From Adiantum capillus-veneris (lineage: Eukaryota; Streptophyta; Polypodiopsida; Polypodiales; Pteridaceae): 64,000 nt of DNA. Below are positions 47,456 to 59,153 of the stretch, one piece after another. The position numbers and the translations under genes were made by a program. Location of the stretch: positions 118,178,087 through 118,242,086 of the forward strand of contig CM043947.1 of the NCBI GenBank assembly GCA_014529385.2, given 5' to 3'. Position 1 is the first letter of the stretch. Each line of letters begins with the position of its first letter. The notes beneath the pieces are model-generated. The model saw only the letters and a list, made by a program, of their open reading frames with translations, did not search any database and had not been told where the DNA came from.

Positions 47456-47550
47456 CAAAATGTTTATTACTTCTTGGGGGAAAAGAGTTTTGAAAAAATG
47501 GACTTTCTAAGCTTGTGGGTTAAAAAATGGGTCAAAAAATGATTTTTGGA

Positions 47551-47568
47551 TATATATATATATATATG
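47551..47568 (-). promoter_or_regulatory. TATA-type sequence for the E minus-strand gene
   Basis: An (AT)n run lies ~310 bp upstream of the ATG, with the CT-rich leader between. It could act as a TATA element; it may equally be simple repeat. Confidence 0.35.
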
Positions 47569-47829
47569 TTGGGAGGGAGTTTTAAGTTAGAAACAAGTAA
47601 AAATGAATTTTTTTTAAAAAAGTTAAATTTTGTCTCTTTGTGACCCACGTTTTTGCTGATGTGGACACACCCCTATGCTTCCTTCACTTTAAAAAAAGCT
47701 AGAGGGAGAAAGTAACCCTTTAGGTCCACATCCTACATTTGTCTTTAAAAAAAGGCTAGAAAAGCCTACTCAAAACTACCTTCTTCAATGCCCTTGCCCC
47801 CTAAACCCCACACAACATTAGCCTTAATC

Positions 47830-47880
47830 CCTAAAAATAAGGATTCCTTACAAGGCCCATGCAAGGTTCATATTTCTCCT
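47830..47880 (-). repeat. Right terminal inverted repeat of E
   Basis: Minus strand AGGAGAAATATGAA, then GGGCC and, further in, GGGATTAAGGCTAAT, mirroring the left end with mismatches and a small insertion. Confidence 0.65.
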
Positions 47881-49091
47881 GATGCGTTCGAAATTGACTA
47901 GCAAAGGATACAGAGGTTGTGCGATAACCGCATACATGTATATGAATCTTCGATAATATCTGTAGTGTCCCATGAAGGATTGCACTTGTTTCGCATTAGT
48001 AGGCTTGGGTAGGTCTACAATGACTTTGACTTTGTCTAGGTCAGTGGTTATGCCATTTCGTGAGACAATGTGTCCTAAGATGCGGCCTTGCTTAACCATG
48101 AATACACACTTTTCCGGGTTAAGACAGATTCGATACGTCCTGCATTTTTCAAAGACCTTTTGCAAATGGTCGATATGCTCCTCTCGTAGAAGAGAGTGTA
48201 CACAAAGATCATCCATGTAAATTTCTAAGAATATTCTTAGGTATTCCTTGAATGCGTGCTTCATTAACCTTTGGAAAGTGGTTGGGGCATTAGTTAAGCC
48301 AAATGGCATAACTCGATATGCATAAATCCCCCATTCTGTGGCAAACGCTGTTTTGTGTTGATCCTCCCTTGCTATTGCCAGTTGGTTGTATCCTGAAAAC
48401 CCATCCAGAAAGGAATAAGCGCGTTTCTCGGCCACTCGCTCAAGTACATGTTCTGCGATTGGCAAGGGATAATTATCCCTTATGGTTGTTGCATTCACCT
48501 TTTTGAGGTTTACACACACTCGCAGTTTTCCATTCTTTTTGGGAACTACCACAATGGGTGACACCCAATTTGTATGTTCAATCTCATAGATGAATTCAGC
48601 TTCCATTAGTTTATCAATCTCTTCTTTGATTCGTTTAGTAAATGTGTCATTATATGTATAAGTACGTTGTTTGCTAGGTTTTGCATCCATTTCAAAGGAA
48701 TTTTATGTTGGCATATCGATGGATCAACTCCTTTGAGGTCTTTATAGGACCAAGCGTACACATCTTTATACTTCTTGAGAAGTTGTGTTAGCCGTTCTTC
48801 TTCTTTAGGCTCTAAATCGTTAGCTATATAGACCAACTGAGGCTTTTCACCTGGTTTTGCGAGGTCTATTTTTTTCGCATTTTCAGGCCCATCGTAAGAT
48901 TCTTGGTTGGTTCTTTCCCTGACTGGTGGTGTCATGATTATTTTTCTGTCCTGGATAGTAAATTTCCGATAGTGTGATGGTACATTCATGTTCCCCTTTT
49001 CTGACTCCCCTTTACCATCACTATCTTCTTCAGTAGTCCATATCTCACGTAAAGACCGTTTCAATTCGTGGTATTTCTGTTTACGCTCCAA
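47881..49091 (-). pseudogene. Element C reverse transcriptase
   Basis: The frame 48690-47881 carries WVSPIVVVPKKNGKLRVCVN, DGFSGYNQLAIA, VMPFGLTNAPTTFQRLM and the polymerase site IYMDDLCVHS. It then reads NPEKCVFMVKQG and SFMGHYRYYRRFI and ends LLVNFE at the border of E. The upstream part (49091-48606) reads the acidic linker and HKIPLKW before a frameshift near 48690. Apart from that shift the RT core is open, including both Asp of YMDD. RNase H continues at 37647 across E. Style fits the Tat/Athila side of Ty3/gypsy. Confidence 0.9.
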
Positions 49092-49223
49092 TTTGGTACA
49101 CTCTTGGTCTTTTGTTGTTTCTTTTTTTTATTTTTGAAATTTTTGTGATTTTGTTTCAGTTTTAGCTTTTCGTAACTGTTTTATTTCCTCTCGCGTTCTT
49201 TCTTTTCGATTTTTTGAGAATCT

Positions 49224-49757
49224 TCATGATATTTGATCTTTTACACAATCCTCTGCTTTTACAAGCATCAAATAGGGAGTTTTACCTTTAATCCTGGGCA
49301 TCAGGTTCTCTCTCGCTTTGTTTTCTGCTCGTTTCCTCCTATAGCATTCCTGTCGTCTAAGGTGTTGATTAGCAAAATCATAAAACTTGATATTCTCGGT
49401 TTCATTTCCACACTCACTTGAGATGTCTGAACACTCATTATCTGCATCATCATTTACTTCTAAATGTTCAGAGGATTTGTAAAACTCTTCTTGTTTTGGT
49501 GGTTCTACCGTCTCTTTTCCTGGTATAACGCTTACCATGTAATAGGATAATACATCATAGCCATCCTTATCACAAAATTTTGTTGTTGGACTGTCGGTAA
49601 TGGCACACACATCCAATGTTGCGAGTATGTGTTCCCATTCGAGAGGTTCCAAGGCATCTTCAGGGAAAGGTTCCGGAATATACTCTTTGTCCTCAATTGC
49701 TCTTTCTAAGACGCATTCCTCTCTTCTTAAGCTTCCACAATGTGAAGCTCCGCACAT
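49224..49757 (-). pseudogene. Element C protease-RT spacer
   Basis: A 177-codon acidic frame (EDKEYIPEPFPEDALEPLEWE; DDADNECSDISSECGNETE) ends with a basic stretch and is broken from RT by stops near 49200. It lies between protease and RT, where these elements have a variable spacer. No catalytic motif. Confidence 0.6.
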
Positions 49758-49777
49758 CCATAGCTCTTTTGGTTTCC

Positions 49778-50905
49778 CTAACCATGCTGGGAGTTCTGAC
49801 CTGCTACTATAGCTGAATCAAACTCTTCCATAAGTGTTTGGTTCACATCTTTGTAACTATGGTCTTTCAAGTGTATTTTAGTTGTTGTCTCGCCATGTCT
49901 GAGGTATATGTGGTCATAACCCCAATCTTGGACCATCTTCAATTGTCGCATGAATGGTTGTCCCAAGATGATCTCATAATTGTTCTTTTTGTCAAAATCG
50001 ACTATTGCAAATGTATGCTCATACTCGATTCCTCACGAAGTGACAATCACTTTTTCTAAGAGTCCTAGAGGCTTCTCCATGAACCCATCTGCCAATTGCA
50101 GTTTCATTCTGGTAGCCCTCAAAGCTGGTTTTCCCCATTTTTTCCAGATTTCCTTGGTGGTGATAGCAACTCCCACTCCACTGTCGAGAATAGCTTTGGA
50201 AACTACTCCTTGGAATTCTACTGGTAGCGTGGTGTTTCCATCTTCTCCCTCGCAATATTCTCCAACCTTGTTCAATGGTACTGGCCTAGTGTTTAATTGA
50301 GGCTTGTCCAACTCTCTGATCCCTTCCTGAAGCCTCAGGGTGAGGTCTTTTACTCTAAATTTTTCTAGGCATTTACCTACTGTGGTCCACATGTTTGGCC
50401 GTAACCTTATGAGTTCTGCCAATGTGATTGTGCATGCCACCGGAGTGGACAACAACTCAATCAATCCTTGCGAATCCATCACCTTGTTAGAAGAAAGTCT
50501 TTGAGATGGGATTGCTCTCACTTCCGATTTGGCTTCGTACTCTCCTAGGTAAGAGGGTAAATTTCTCAGCGAGTCTGGTTGGCTGTGCCCCGAACTAATT
50601 GATCCTTGGTCTCCCCCTTGTGAATGTATCTCAAAGTTCATTTGCGACCTTGCCTCAAATTCTTCAATAGGAGGTAAGATCACATTCTTTTCTTTTCTCG
50701 TGCTATTCAGGTGGTTACTTATCCTATTAGCCGTATTGGCCTCACGGATTTGCTTCCACAAATCGTCTAGACCGTTACAGTCCTTACCCATTTCTGCCAA
50801 GATTTTAGGCTGGACCCCATCACTTGTCCCATCTGTGGTATTTGGCATTATGATAGGTTCTCCTCTGGACTCATAGGCATTCGTGAGTTTTTCCTTTGTT
50901 TCCAC
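49778..50905 (-). pseudogene. Element C main aspartic protease with N-terminal extension
   Basis: The frame 50905-50033 has a long low-complexity lead. Next come ACTITLAELIRLRP and the active site AILDSGVGVAITT (D-S-G). A TGA near 50035 (likely from CGA) interrupts the frame. It continues with YEIILGQPFMRQLKMVQDWGYDH, the second conserved segment, to ~49778. This is the protease in the usual gag-protease-RT order. Compare the second protease domain at 34921-35334. Confidence 0.8.
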
Positions 50906-50948
50906 ATGTTTCTCTAAATTTGGTTGGATAGAGGTTGGAGCTGGTGCC

Positions 50949-51740
50949 TCATGCCAATTTACCAGGTTTACTCAGCGAGTCTTCCATCAATGATTGAGCT
51001 GTTTCGATCATCTTTTTACACATATCCAACCTCTGTTTTTCTATTTCTGCATATGGATAAGTCATCCACCTTTGCTCCTGGGTTTGGTTCTTTTTAAGTC
51101 TAGCTTCATAAACTTTTAGAAGCGCATCCAACTGCTTATTTACCTTGTTTTCCAGTACAGATCCTCCTGATCCTGCACTTTTGGGCTCTGCTATTTCCTT
51201 GGGTGCTATAGTTTCCGTGGTGTGTGAGCTTAAGCTAGCTAGATCCTCTAACCGCTCCAATCTATCCTTTGTATGTTTCAACTCCTCAGATAGGGTTGTT
51301 TGCTCTCGTTCCTTCCTGGCTTTCCTACGCGCCTTTCTAGCTTTCCAAGTGCTTCTTTGATTTCTCATTTCTGAACTTTGGGCGTCGGTTTTTGGTTCTT
51401 TAACTATGGGTTCGTTCGTCCTTCTTTGAGCTTGGGCTCGTGTTATTGCCTAAATAGATATGATTTTGCTACTGCCTAAATAGGTATGATTGTTTCATTT
51501 TTCGATCCTCCACTGGAAGGTACTGTTTCTAGCATGTTCAAGGTGGTTTTTTCTCCTTTGCTCGGGTTTTTGGGACAATCGGGAATCAAATGAGTAATTC
51601 CACATTCTGGGCAATACGCATTGACTCTAATGATTTCATCATGAGGACAGACTCTCAGCCAATGGTCTCCACCACACTTGTAGCAGGGTCCCTTGGGTTG
51701 TTGAGGTTCTCCTTGAGCTCCTCTTTGTTGGTAAGCATGT
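50949..51740 (-). pseudogene. Element C nucleocapsid with two zinc knuckles and basic coiled coil
   Basis: At 51647-51685 CYKCGGDHWLRVC and at 51575-51613 CPECGITHLIPDC are two knuckles of C-x2-C-x3/4-H-x4-C type in the same frame. They are followed by SGGSKNETI and then, after a frame break, a 139-codon Arg/Lys/Glu-rich frame (KARKARRKARKEREQ; LEELKHTKDRLERLE-like heptads) at 51368-50949. The knuckles bind RNA during packaging. The knuckle frame is too short to show as a long ORF. Confidence 0.82.
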
Positions 51741-51742
51741 CT

Positions 51743-52933
51743 CTATCCGCCCATGCCTCCATTGGCTATAAACATCAGTGTTGGTTCATCTAAGCTATAT
51801 CTTCCTTCTCCTGCTGCCTGTGCAGTAGTTGGTGGTCTTGTATTTCCTATCATGCTCCATGGTTCAGGTGTCGAGGGTTCTTCCGGTGGATAATAGACAG
51901 GGTTTGCCGCATATCCATTGGGATCTTCATAATATGCATGCATAGGCACCAAAGCCTTATCCTCTGATTCAGTTACCGTTGGTGTGTATCTTATACCAAC
52001 TAGTCGTAATCCTGGTAGGGGTGGTTGTTGCCCCAACACCGGTTGTGGTCTTTCTACACCTACAGGTCTTGTTAGGTTGCCTGCTTGATATCTAGGCATC
52101 GGTGGAACTTGGGGGGAAGCTACTGGAACTTAGGGAGCGTAAGGTCTCTCTCTCACATACCCCTTGTTATAATAACATTCCTCGGTCCCATGGTTTGTCC
52201 ATTTTTGTTCAATAGCACACCACTTGGGCTGTTTAGCCTGGGGTTTGGCGTACAAGTTGATCTTTTTTAGCACTTCATCTACAAGCTGCTCCTGGTTTAC
52301 AGCTACTTCTCCTTTCGGTGATGTCTTAGAAGACTTGCTTCCACTTTGTTGTGAAGACGAATCGTCCTCAAGGTCCTTGAACTCCCCCTCTTTGTAGACC
52401 GCACAATTTTCCAGTAGGTAAAGAGCTTCCTTGGTCAACTCATTCAATGTAGTGCTCCTCTTCATATGTAAGTCTTTCTGGGGATCTGCATTCCTTAGTC
52501 CTTGGATGAAGATCAGCATAAGTCTTGACTGAGTTGGCAGTTCTTCAACAGGACAAAAATTATCATATCTTTTTAGTCTTAGGACTGCCTTTCGTACAGA
52601 TTCTCCATCTTTTTGTTTGAATTTATGGATCTGTGAGACGGTATTATGAGCTATTCCCCTTTGTGAGAATTCCTCGATAAACTCGTCAAACACTTCTTGC
52701 ATAGACTCAAAGTCTCTACGCTCTACAAAGTCAAACCAAGTGACAGCATCATCCTCTAGGGTTAGACCAAACCCTGCAAATTGGGTAAGAAATTCTAACA
52801 CCTCTTCAGCTCTAATTACATGCACAAAGGCTGCTACACGATCTCTTGGGTCTCTGCTTCCTATGTATTTCTTGTTTACCCATTTTTGCACTTGAGAAGG
52901 TCTAATTCTTTGATGGTCTACAAACCTCATCAT
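51743..52933 (-). pseudogene. Element C Gag capsid region
   Basis: The frame 52933-52130 has the retrotransposon-gag pattern: GSRDPRDRVAAFVHV, FAGFGLTLEDDAVTWFDFV, MQEVFDEFIEEFSQRG, GESVRKAVLRLKRY and LMLIFIQGLRN. A partial zinc-like stretch WCAIEQKWTNHGTEECYY follows. After a stop near 52130 a Pro-rich frame (52099-51743; QPVLGQQPPLPGLRL) leads to the knuckles. It forms the particle shell in active relatives. Confidence 0.82.
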
Positions 52934-53007
52934 TAGATCTCCCAGTCCTAATCGATATACCTCCTCAGGCCTTCTATAATAGGCTGGTTCCTCTCCTAAT
53001 GGTGCTC

Positions 53008-54193
53008 CTAAGCCATAATTTCTAACGGTTTTTCGTTGGAGGTGGTTCTTCTCTTCGAACTCATTCTATGGGTGGTCCTCCAGGCTCTGTCGACCCTTGA
53101 GTCTTTGGCTTGCTCTCTGCCTGATACCTTGAATAGAGTGGTGGTTCTTGCAAATCCCTTATCCCTCGTGCGGCTTGATAACCATCTCGGTTTTGGTCTT
53201 GTTCCAATGTTGCACTCTGTCGAAGCCATGCCTGCAATGATGGTTGGTTTGCAGGTTGGTCTTGGTTGTTGAATGCTTGCGGTTGGGTGGAATGTGAGGT
53301 AGCGTCATACTCATCTGAAAAAGGATTCGTTGACTTGCTTGGGGTGTAGGTGGCTCTTGTCACTTTCTCGGGGGCATATGTTGATGCCCCTGGACCTGTT
53401 GCCCTTTCTACCTCTTCTGGAAGAATACGTTGGTATTCTCGCCCGTATCTATCAACAAAAACTATACCCTTCCCCGTAGCAGTTTCATAAGAGAATAAGT
53501 AAAGAACCTTGTCTTTGCTTAATCGTTTACGTATGGTTCTTTGCTGCGAAAGTAAGAGACTATACCCTCACTCTCATGTTTGTAGATTCCCACGTTCTCG
53601 TTATAAGTTGGAACCCTGGTTGTTTTCTCATCATACATAAAAATAGCTCCGGGCCAATCAATGTTTGGTGGTGGTTCTTGAGTTTCTGAAACCATTTTCC
53701 CTTTCGCCACGTTATCTCCATATGTGTTGTAATCTTCAGGGTTACTAACTATTAGATAGTGGTTCCCCTTTTCGTCTCGGAATCTATCTCCATCATCATA
53801 TACTCGGATTATCTCCAATATCTGAGTTGGTCTCTCTTCGATACAAATGCACTTGCGTCCTCAATAGTCAGAATAGACTAGGGATCCCCTCGAGTTTGTT
53901 CCCTCTAAGGAGATCACAGTGAGCTTGGAATCATTCAAAGGATTTTGGGAGGTGCTTCCTCCTCGCATAGGTCCATCATAGGTGAAACCTCCTGGCTGTT
54001 GACTACCCATCATGAAGAAAGATTTGTCTGACGAAGTGTCAGTATCACTACCTTCCTCAATAATTGGTGCTAGTGGATCTAGCCTTGCCTGAGTTACACT
54101 CTCTTCGGTGGACACTAAGCTACCTTGGTCACCTGCCACCTTCTGGTCTCTAACAATGTATCTTCCTGATCTTAAATTCATCAAACTTATCAA
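53008..54193 (-). pseudogene. Element C Gag N-terminal extension
   Basis: Three short frames, 54193-53861, 53818-53519 and 53363-53061, run towards the capsid region and are broken by stops or shifts. They read MISLMNLRSGRYIV, then an acidic stretch, then IDWPGAIFMYDEKTTRVPTY and a Gln/Pro-rich part. MNLRSGR is a typical start for Tat/Athila-type Gag in plants. The rest is poorly conserved. Confidence 0.6.
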
Positions 54194-55990
54194 TGCAATT
54201 TATCACAAATCCAACCACTCACCTGGCAAAGGGTCAGTTTCTGCACAACTTCTTGCTTTGTTTGCTGAATATACCTGTACATAAGCGTTTTAATTTCGGC
54301 AATCGAGTCAAAGCATTTATCTGCTAAAGGTTATCTTAGTAATGATTGGTATAACTGGAGAGTTAATCTCAACCACTACTGTATTTTATACACTGTTGAT
54401 GTTCTGGATTAGGTCTTTTAATCTGAAACTGTACTACCCTCAGGTGTTGGTCAATTTACGCTAAAAAGTCTGAATTCAGTCTTTGCTTCATCAAATGGGC
54501 AAACAAGGTCTAAATTCACTTCTGAAAGAAGTTCTGGAACCCTTAAGCCAAATAGAATCTCACTGTCTATGCAAGGCAAATTTTCTTTGCAATATACCTC
54601 AATAGACATCCTACGCGTAGGATGTCTCCTGTTGTTTTTTGCCTGGATTTTTGCACTGTGGTTTCCCCTTGTTGTGCTGAGCTTACAGCTGCTTTTACTT
54701 TTTGGGTTTGGACACCTATTAGCGGTCAATGAGTTAGAAATCTGTTCCGATAGCCTGTTGCTGATATTGATCAGTCTAATCAACTCCAATTTGGACCAAA
54801 ATTGACTAGGAGGCTTGCCTTAGGCTATACAACACCTGGCTTTGCTCACTGTCAAAGTCTGACTTCAATTTCTTGCTTTAGACATCCTACACGTAGGATG
54901 TCTTTTTCATCAGAATGGCTTCAAACTCAAAGCCCAGTCTCCCCTTGAGTTGCTGATCACTTTGGTATACTCAATTGGGTTTGGAGTCCAAAATCACTCA
55001 GAAGACATCCTACGCGTAGGATGTCTTTTTGGCCTGTTTGACCCCAGACTTGTCCCGCAGCTTCCCCTTGATGTCAGTAACCCAGTGGTATACTTAGATT
55101 TTGGTTTGGATTTCAAAAGTCCCAAATTTCAGCAGTTCTTTCCTTTTTCAGTCAAAAGTGCTAAAGTCCGCTTTGAACCCAATTTTCTCACCCAAATGAG
55201 GTGAAACCCCTTTTAGTCACTCAATATATCATGCCAGATATGCTCATGCATCCATCTTATGGTTTCGGTCTCAAAATAATGTTTTGGCACTATTTGGGTA
55301 GGATGTCTGGCAATTTCAGTCTATCTGGTCTTATCCTGTCGAGATATGGTCAAATTTCCACTTTCCAGTTGAAATTGGGATAAACCCTACCTTCTGAACA
55401 CACTGGTCAACTCAAAATCCCAAAATTCCTCCCAGATTAACCTGTAGACATCCTACGCGTAGGATGTCTCCTGGCTTGAAATTAATTTTTTTTCTGACAG
55501 AAATGCTTCTGATGCTCGGTAGATCTATTAGAAACACTCACAGTAACTTTTGGACTTCAATTAGGCTTTCAAACACACTTTTGCGTCTTTTACAAACTTG
55601 TGATGACTTTACCAAGCAAGTGTACATGCATGAAATGCTCTAGATCCTGAATCATGATGTCCTACTTACTCTACTCCTACTTATCATGTGAAATGGTGTT
55701 AATGGTGTTTTTGGTTGCTTTTTGGGCTCTCCGGACTCTCAATCTCTCCTCTCACCACTTCTACCACTCCAACTCCTCCTCTAGAACTCGACTACTACCT
55801 AAAACTACCTTGGTCTACCTAATCTACCTAAGTCGAAGGATCTAGGCCAGGCACACGCTTCCTAGACTCCCTCTAAGACCTACAGAGTCCTCCACCCTCT
55901 GATCCTATCTAAATGTAAAACAAGACTCTTAGCAAGCCAAAAATCCCAATCCTCAAGGATTAGTCTCGGTCACCTACCTAAGGTTTTCGT
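54194..55990 (-). other. Element C untranslated leader with four palindromes
   Basis: About 1.8 kb between primer site and gag contains no supportable gene. It carries the 22-bp palindrome at 54605-54626, 54881-54902, 55014-55035 and 55447-55468 (three perfect), and a half copy near 55299. The surrounding sequence (TTTTTCATCAGAATG after the palindrome) also resembles the LTR array. Confidence 0.85.
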
Positions 55991-56007
55991 CCTCGGCAAC
56001 GGCGCCA
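55991..56007 (-). other. Primer-binding site of element C (Asp tRNA type)
   Basis: Minus strand TGGCGCCGTTGCCGAGG, one base after the LTR end, is close to TGGCGCCGTTGCCGGGG, the site used by many plant Tat/Athila elements and complementary to a tRNA-Asp 3' end. Confidence 0.9.
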
Positions 56008-56008
56008 A

Positions 56009-59000
56009 TGTTAGACGGATACGCCGCGACGGAGGTCAGCACAGCGAGAACTCAGCTAACATGTAATGTCAGCTAAGGACGAAGCTCGACCCGCAGGCGC
56101 ATGGAAGCAAGCATAAGGTGTCAACCTACACTCGACCGACTCCTAACTAGTTCCTACAGAGGTCTCTACCAATTGTCTAAGTCACAGCTTTCAAGAGTGC
56201 ATAAGAGGAAACTTCCTACAACGCTTTCTAGAGTCGAACACCCATCAAACAATCTCGAAACACCATAGAACTTGAAGGAGATCCTACTAATACCAATAGG
56301 TCGCTCTCCCTAAGGTCTAAGAACCAAAATCCCAACCCAAAACACCTGGTGCAAAAACACGTAGGATGTCTGGCCGAAATCTGCAGGTCTTCGTTTCTGA
56401 AATCTAAAGTGCCTAATGTGTAGTTCTACTCAATGTAAATGCGTGGATATGCTGCAATGAAAAATCGGACAACGTATACTCACCCAAACACCCGATGGAG
56501 CTCGTAGAAGGAGCTCGCAAAACCAGACCGTACACGCGCAATGTAGGTATCGGTGCGTAGCTCTCATCGGGGGCAACACACTGCACTTCTCCGCACTCGA
56601 TTCGACCACCGGAGCACACGTAGCATCAAGATGAAGCTCACACTCTCTCTCTCTCGTACATAGTACGCTCACTCACAGACTTCAAAACTTGTTTTTTTAA
56701 ATGACAAAAGGTCTGTCATTAAGATCAAAAAGTGGTATATATACCTTACAACTCTCAAACCCTAAAGTTCCAAAATCAACCATCTACTCAATCTAAGTAT
56801 CAAAACTGGGATACAATCTGGAAACTTCTGTAAGTCCCAATAATTACAAGGTGAAAAATCAGGCTTTCCTCAATGAATGAATAATTACAAAAATAATAGT
56901 CCTCCGAATAGTTAGATGTCGTGGGGTGTGTACAGCTTCTAACACTCCCCCCCTCCTTGCTCATGTCGTCCCCGACATGGCCTTGATCTGCTGCTTCATC
57001 GTATCGTTTTTCGCATCTTTAGCAGTGGTTCGTATCTGGCATGTAGGTTCAGCATTGTTGGACCAAAAATGTCAGTATTTATGGTGAAGAAGCCTGTGTA
57101 GAACGCTTCTTCAAAAGTTTGGAGGTGATAGGATGGTAGAAACATTATCCTTTGATACATCGCATGTATCACCTCCTTGGAAGGCTGACCTGATAGATCA
57201 TAAGCAAATCTGTATGTATCTTGGAAGAAAAAGATGTTTTCAGTCACCTGGCCTGGCTTGAAGGTATCGAACACTGCTAAGATGGTTCTGCAGATTTTCC
57301 TCATCATAATGCATGTAAGGTCAGTTGAGCCAGTGAACAAATTTATGGTGCCCGTTAGGGTTTTCACCATGTATTGGACACTTATTCTCTCACCTGCCTT
57401 CAAGCCCGGCAGCTTGGGGTAGTTCAGCCAAGTGGGTTGGCTTCTTTGCAAAATTTCCTACGCTTTCCACGTTCTAATCCTTGGTAGAGGACAGAAGCTG
57501 AGGTTGTCTCTGATATTTTTAGGTGCCTCTACCAAGTGGATTAGGTATTGTGGGTACTTTGTAAGCTAGGCCTTCCTCCACTTTGGCTAAGAATCCACAA
57601 TGAGCTTGACCCCTTCTAGTTTTGAGGTATCTGCATTGTAAAGAGGTACAACTGGCTCTTCTCTGATCCGGTTGTTTATGGTAGCTGCCTCATATTTCAG
57701 CAATGGATATGCATATGAGGTCAAATTTGGTCCAAATGTGATGAGACTTGGTAGATAGCTTGTAAATGTCATTCAGAAAATGTGCATGATGAAAAATGTT
57801 GGAGGTTGTGTCCAAAAGTGCCCTTGAGACATCCTACGTGTAGGATGTCTCCTGGTGATTTTTTCATTGCTGGTGCTCCCAGTGCTTGCCCTTGGCTCCC
57901 GTAAGTCCCTTTTGAGCCTAATTTCAACAAAAAAGTCAAATGGATAGAGAATAACTCCTTGTGTGGACTTCAGAGCCTCCGAGCCTTTTTCTGACTTTTG
58001 GATTGCTTTTTGGCGATGAAATTTCTTGATGTTGGTCTCCATAGCTTCCCGATGCCTTGGGGATCCTTGCCGTTTGGTTTTTGTCGACTTTGGCTTCACC
58101 GGAGCTCCATTTGGCAATTTGTCGCTCTAGAAGAACCCGTGGTTGCGTTTACATACCTTCGATGATTTGTGGTGATCTACCACCATAGAACTTGGTTGTT
58201 GATGGTCTAGGAAGGCTGCTCGTGAAGTTTGGTGACAAACGGACTTGCGGTTTGGCCACAAGTGCATTTTGACGCTTTGTGTGTCTGATGCCGTTTCTGA
58301 AGTTTAGTGCCGCTTCGGGTCACTTTTTGGTCATGCGGGTCATATAGACTTGTCGAGCATGTTGAGATGCTCCTACCCATGAATTTTGGTAGCATTTGGT
58401 CGCCGTTTCGCCGATTTCCCATTTGGTGGCCTCTCGCGGGTTTCTGGGAATTAGGGTTTTTTCCGATGGTTTCCTACTTCCTTTGGACATCCAGGACTGG
58501 TCTCCTAGACTAGGTAAGCTGCCGATGAAGTCTTGTTGCTTTCGGGTTAGCCGTTAGGCCGCCGTTTCTACTTGTAGGTCTCTACCGCCCGCTTTGTGTG
58601 TGACCCCTACACTAGTTTTCGTGACATAATGACAAACATGCGCGAAAAACTCAAGGTGGTGAGCCTACCTCTCATGTCTAGAGCTCATCGGGTAGTCGTG
58701 CGCGTCGTAGAAGCTGCTGGAAGGTCGGTCCGCTCTAGGTGGCAGAAGCTCTCTCCACAAAGTCAATAGTGAAAATGAGCTAAAAATGGGGTGAAAATTT
58801 CTTATAATGGAGGTCCCCGAACCACTTTTCATAAAATTTGACATGTGCTCCTATCTTCTTACGAGATGCAGTTTAGGCTCAAAAATTTCTTGATTTGGAC
58901 TCCATTTGCTCTGTTTACCAGAAATTTGGCATTTCGGTCAAAACTTGGTCAAAATACGCTTTCCACTCCAATCTCATAATTGCACCCCCACTGTACCATA

Positions 59001-59153
59001 GGTTGTCCTATAGTCACTGATCATCCCCATATTTTTTGTTTTTCATTACGACTGTTTTTCACCTACTTTTTGTATTTTTGATTTTTTTTTGCCGAAAATT
59101 AGCAAAATTAAAAGGAAAATAGCAAATGAAACCCAAAAAATCCCCAAAAATCA
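56009..59153 (-). repeat. Element C 5' LTR, internally deleted
   Basis: Matches 26735-28497 and then, from 57711, 32325-33748 of the other LTR. 3,827 bp are missing at a junction with the 3-bp overlap ATG. Its TC tract is short (56640-56656). One palindrome remains (57828-57849) and one half copy (56358). Similarity ends at 59153 (CCAAAAATCA). The 3' LTR seems to go on ~280 bp further. Confidence 0.85.
56996..57710 (-). pseudogene. Remnant of the LTR-encoded frame in the C 5' LTR
   Basis: Corresponds to the C-terminal ~240 codons of the frame at 27782-31228. It retains the last 67 codons in frame (DLSGQPSKEVIHAMY ... HARYEPLL) where the left copy has a stop, and so shows where the protein ends. 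Stops occur near 57455, 57570 and 57587. The N-terminal three quarters were removed by the deletion. Confidence 0.7.

Larger units (their letters stand above)
37648..47880. mobile_element. Element E: 10.2-kb DNA-transposon-like unit with terminal inverted repeats
   Basis: The left end (plus) AGGAAAAATATGAA and right end (minus) AGGAGAAATATGAA are inverted copies. Further in, GGGATTAAGG followed by C/TTAAT occurs in both. The unit splits C's pol exactly at the RT/RNase H junction. Inside are a three-exon minus-strand gene with transposase-like features (44859-47246) and two plus-strand genes (38418-39756, 40003-41602). Later insertions are A2 and a fold-back element; without them E would be ~7.2 kb. 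I could not identify a clean target duplication, and the superfamily is not one I can name. Confidence 0.7.

Noticed and set aside
31395-57849. CRISPR-like array from the repeated palindromes
   Set aside because: Spacing is irregular (133 to over 400 bp), repeats are full palindromes, and the setting is a plant retrotransposon with no cas genes.
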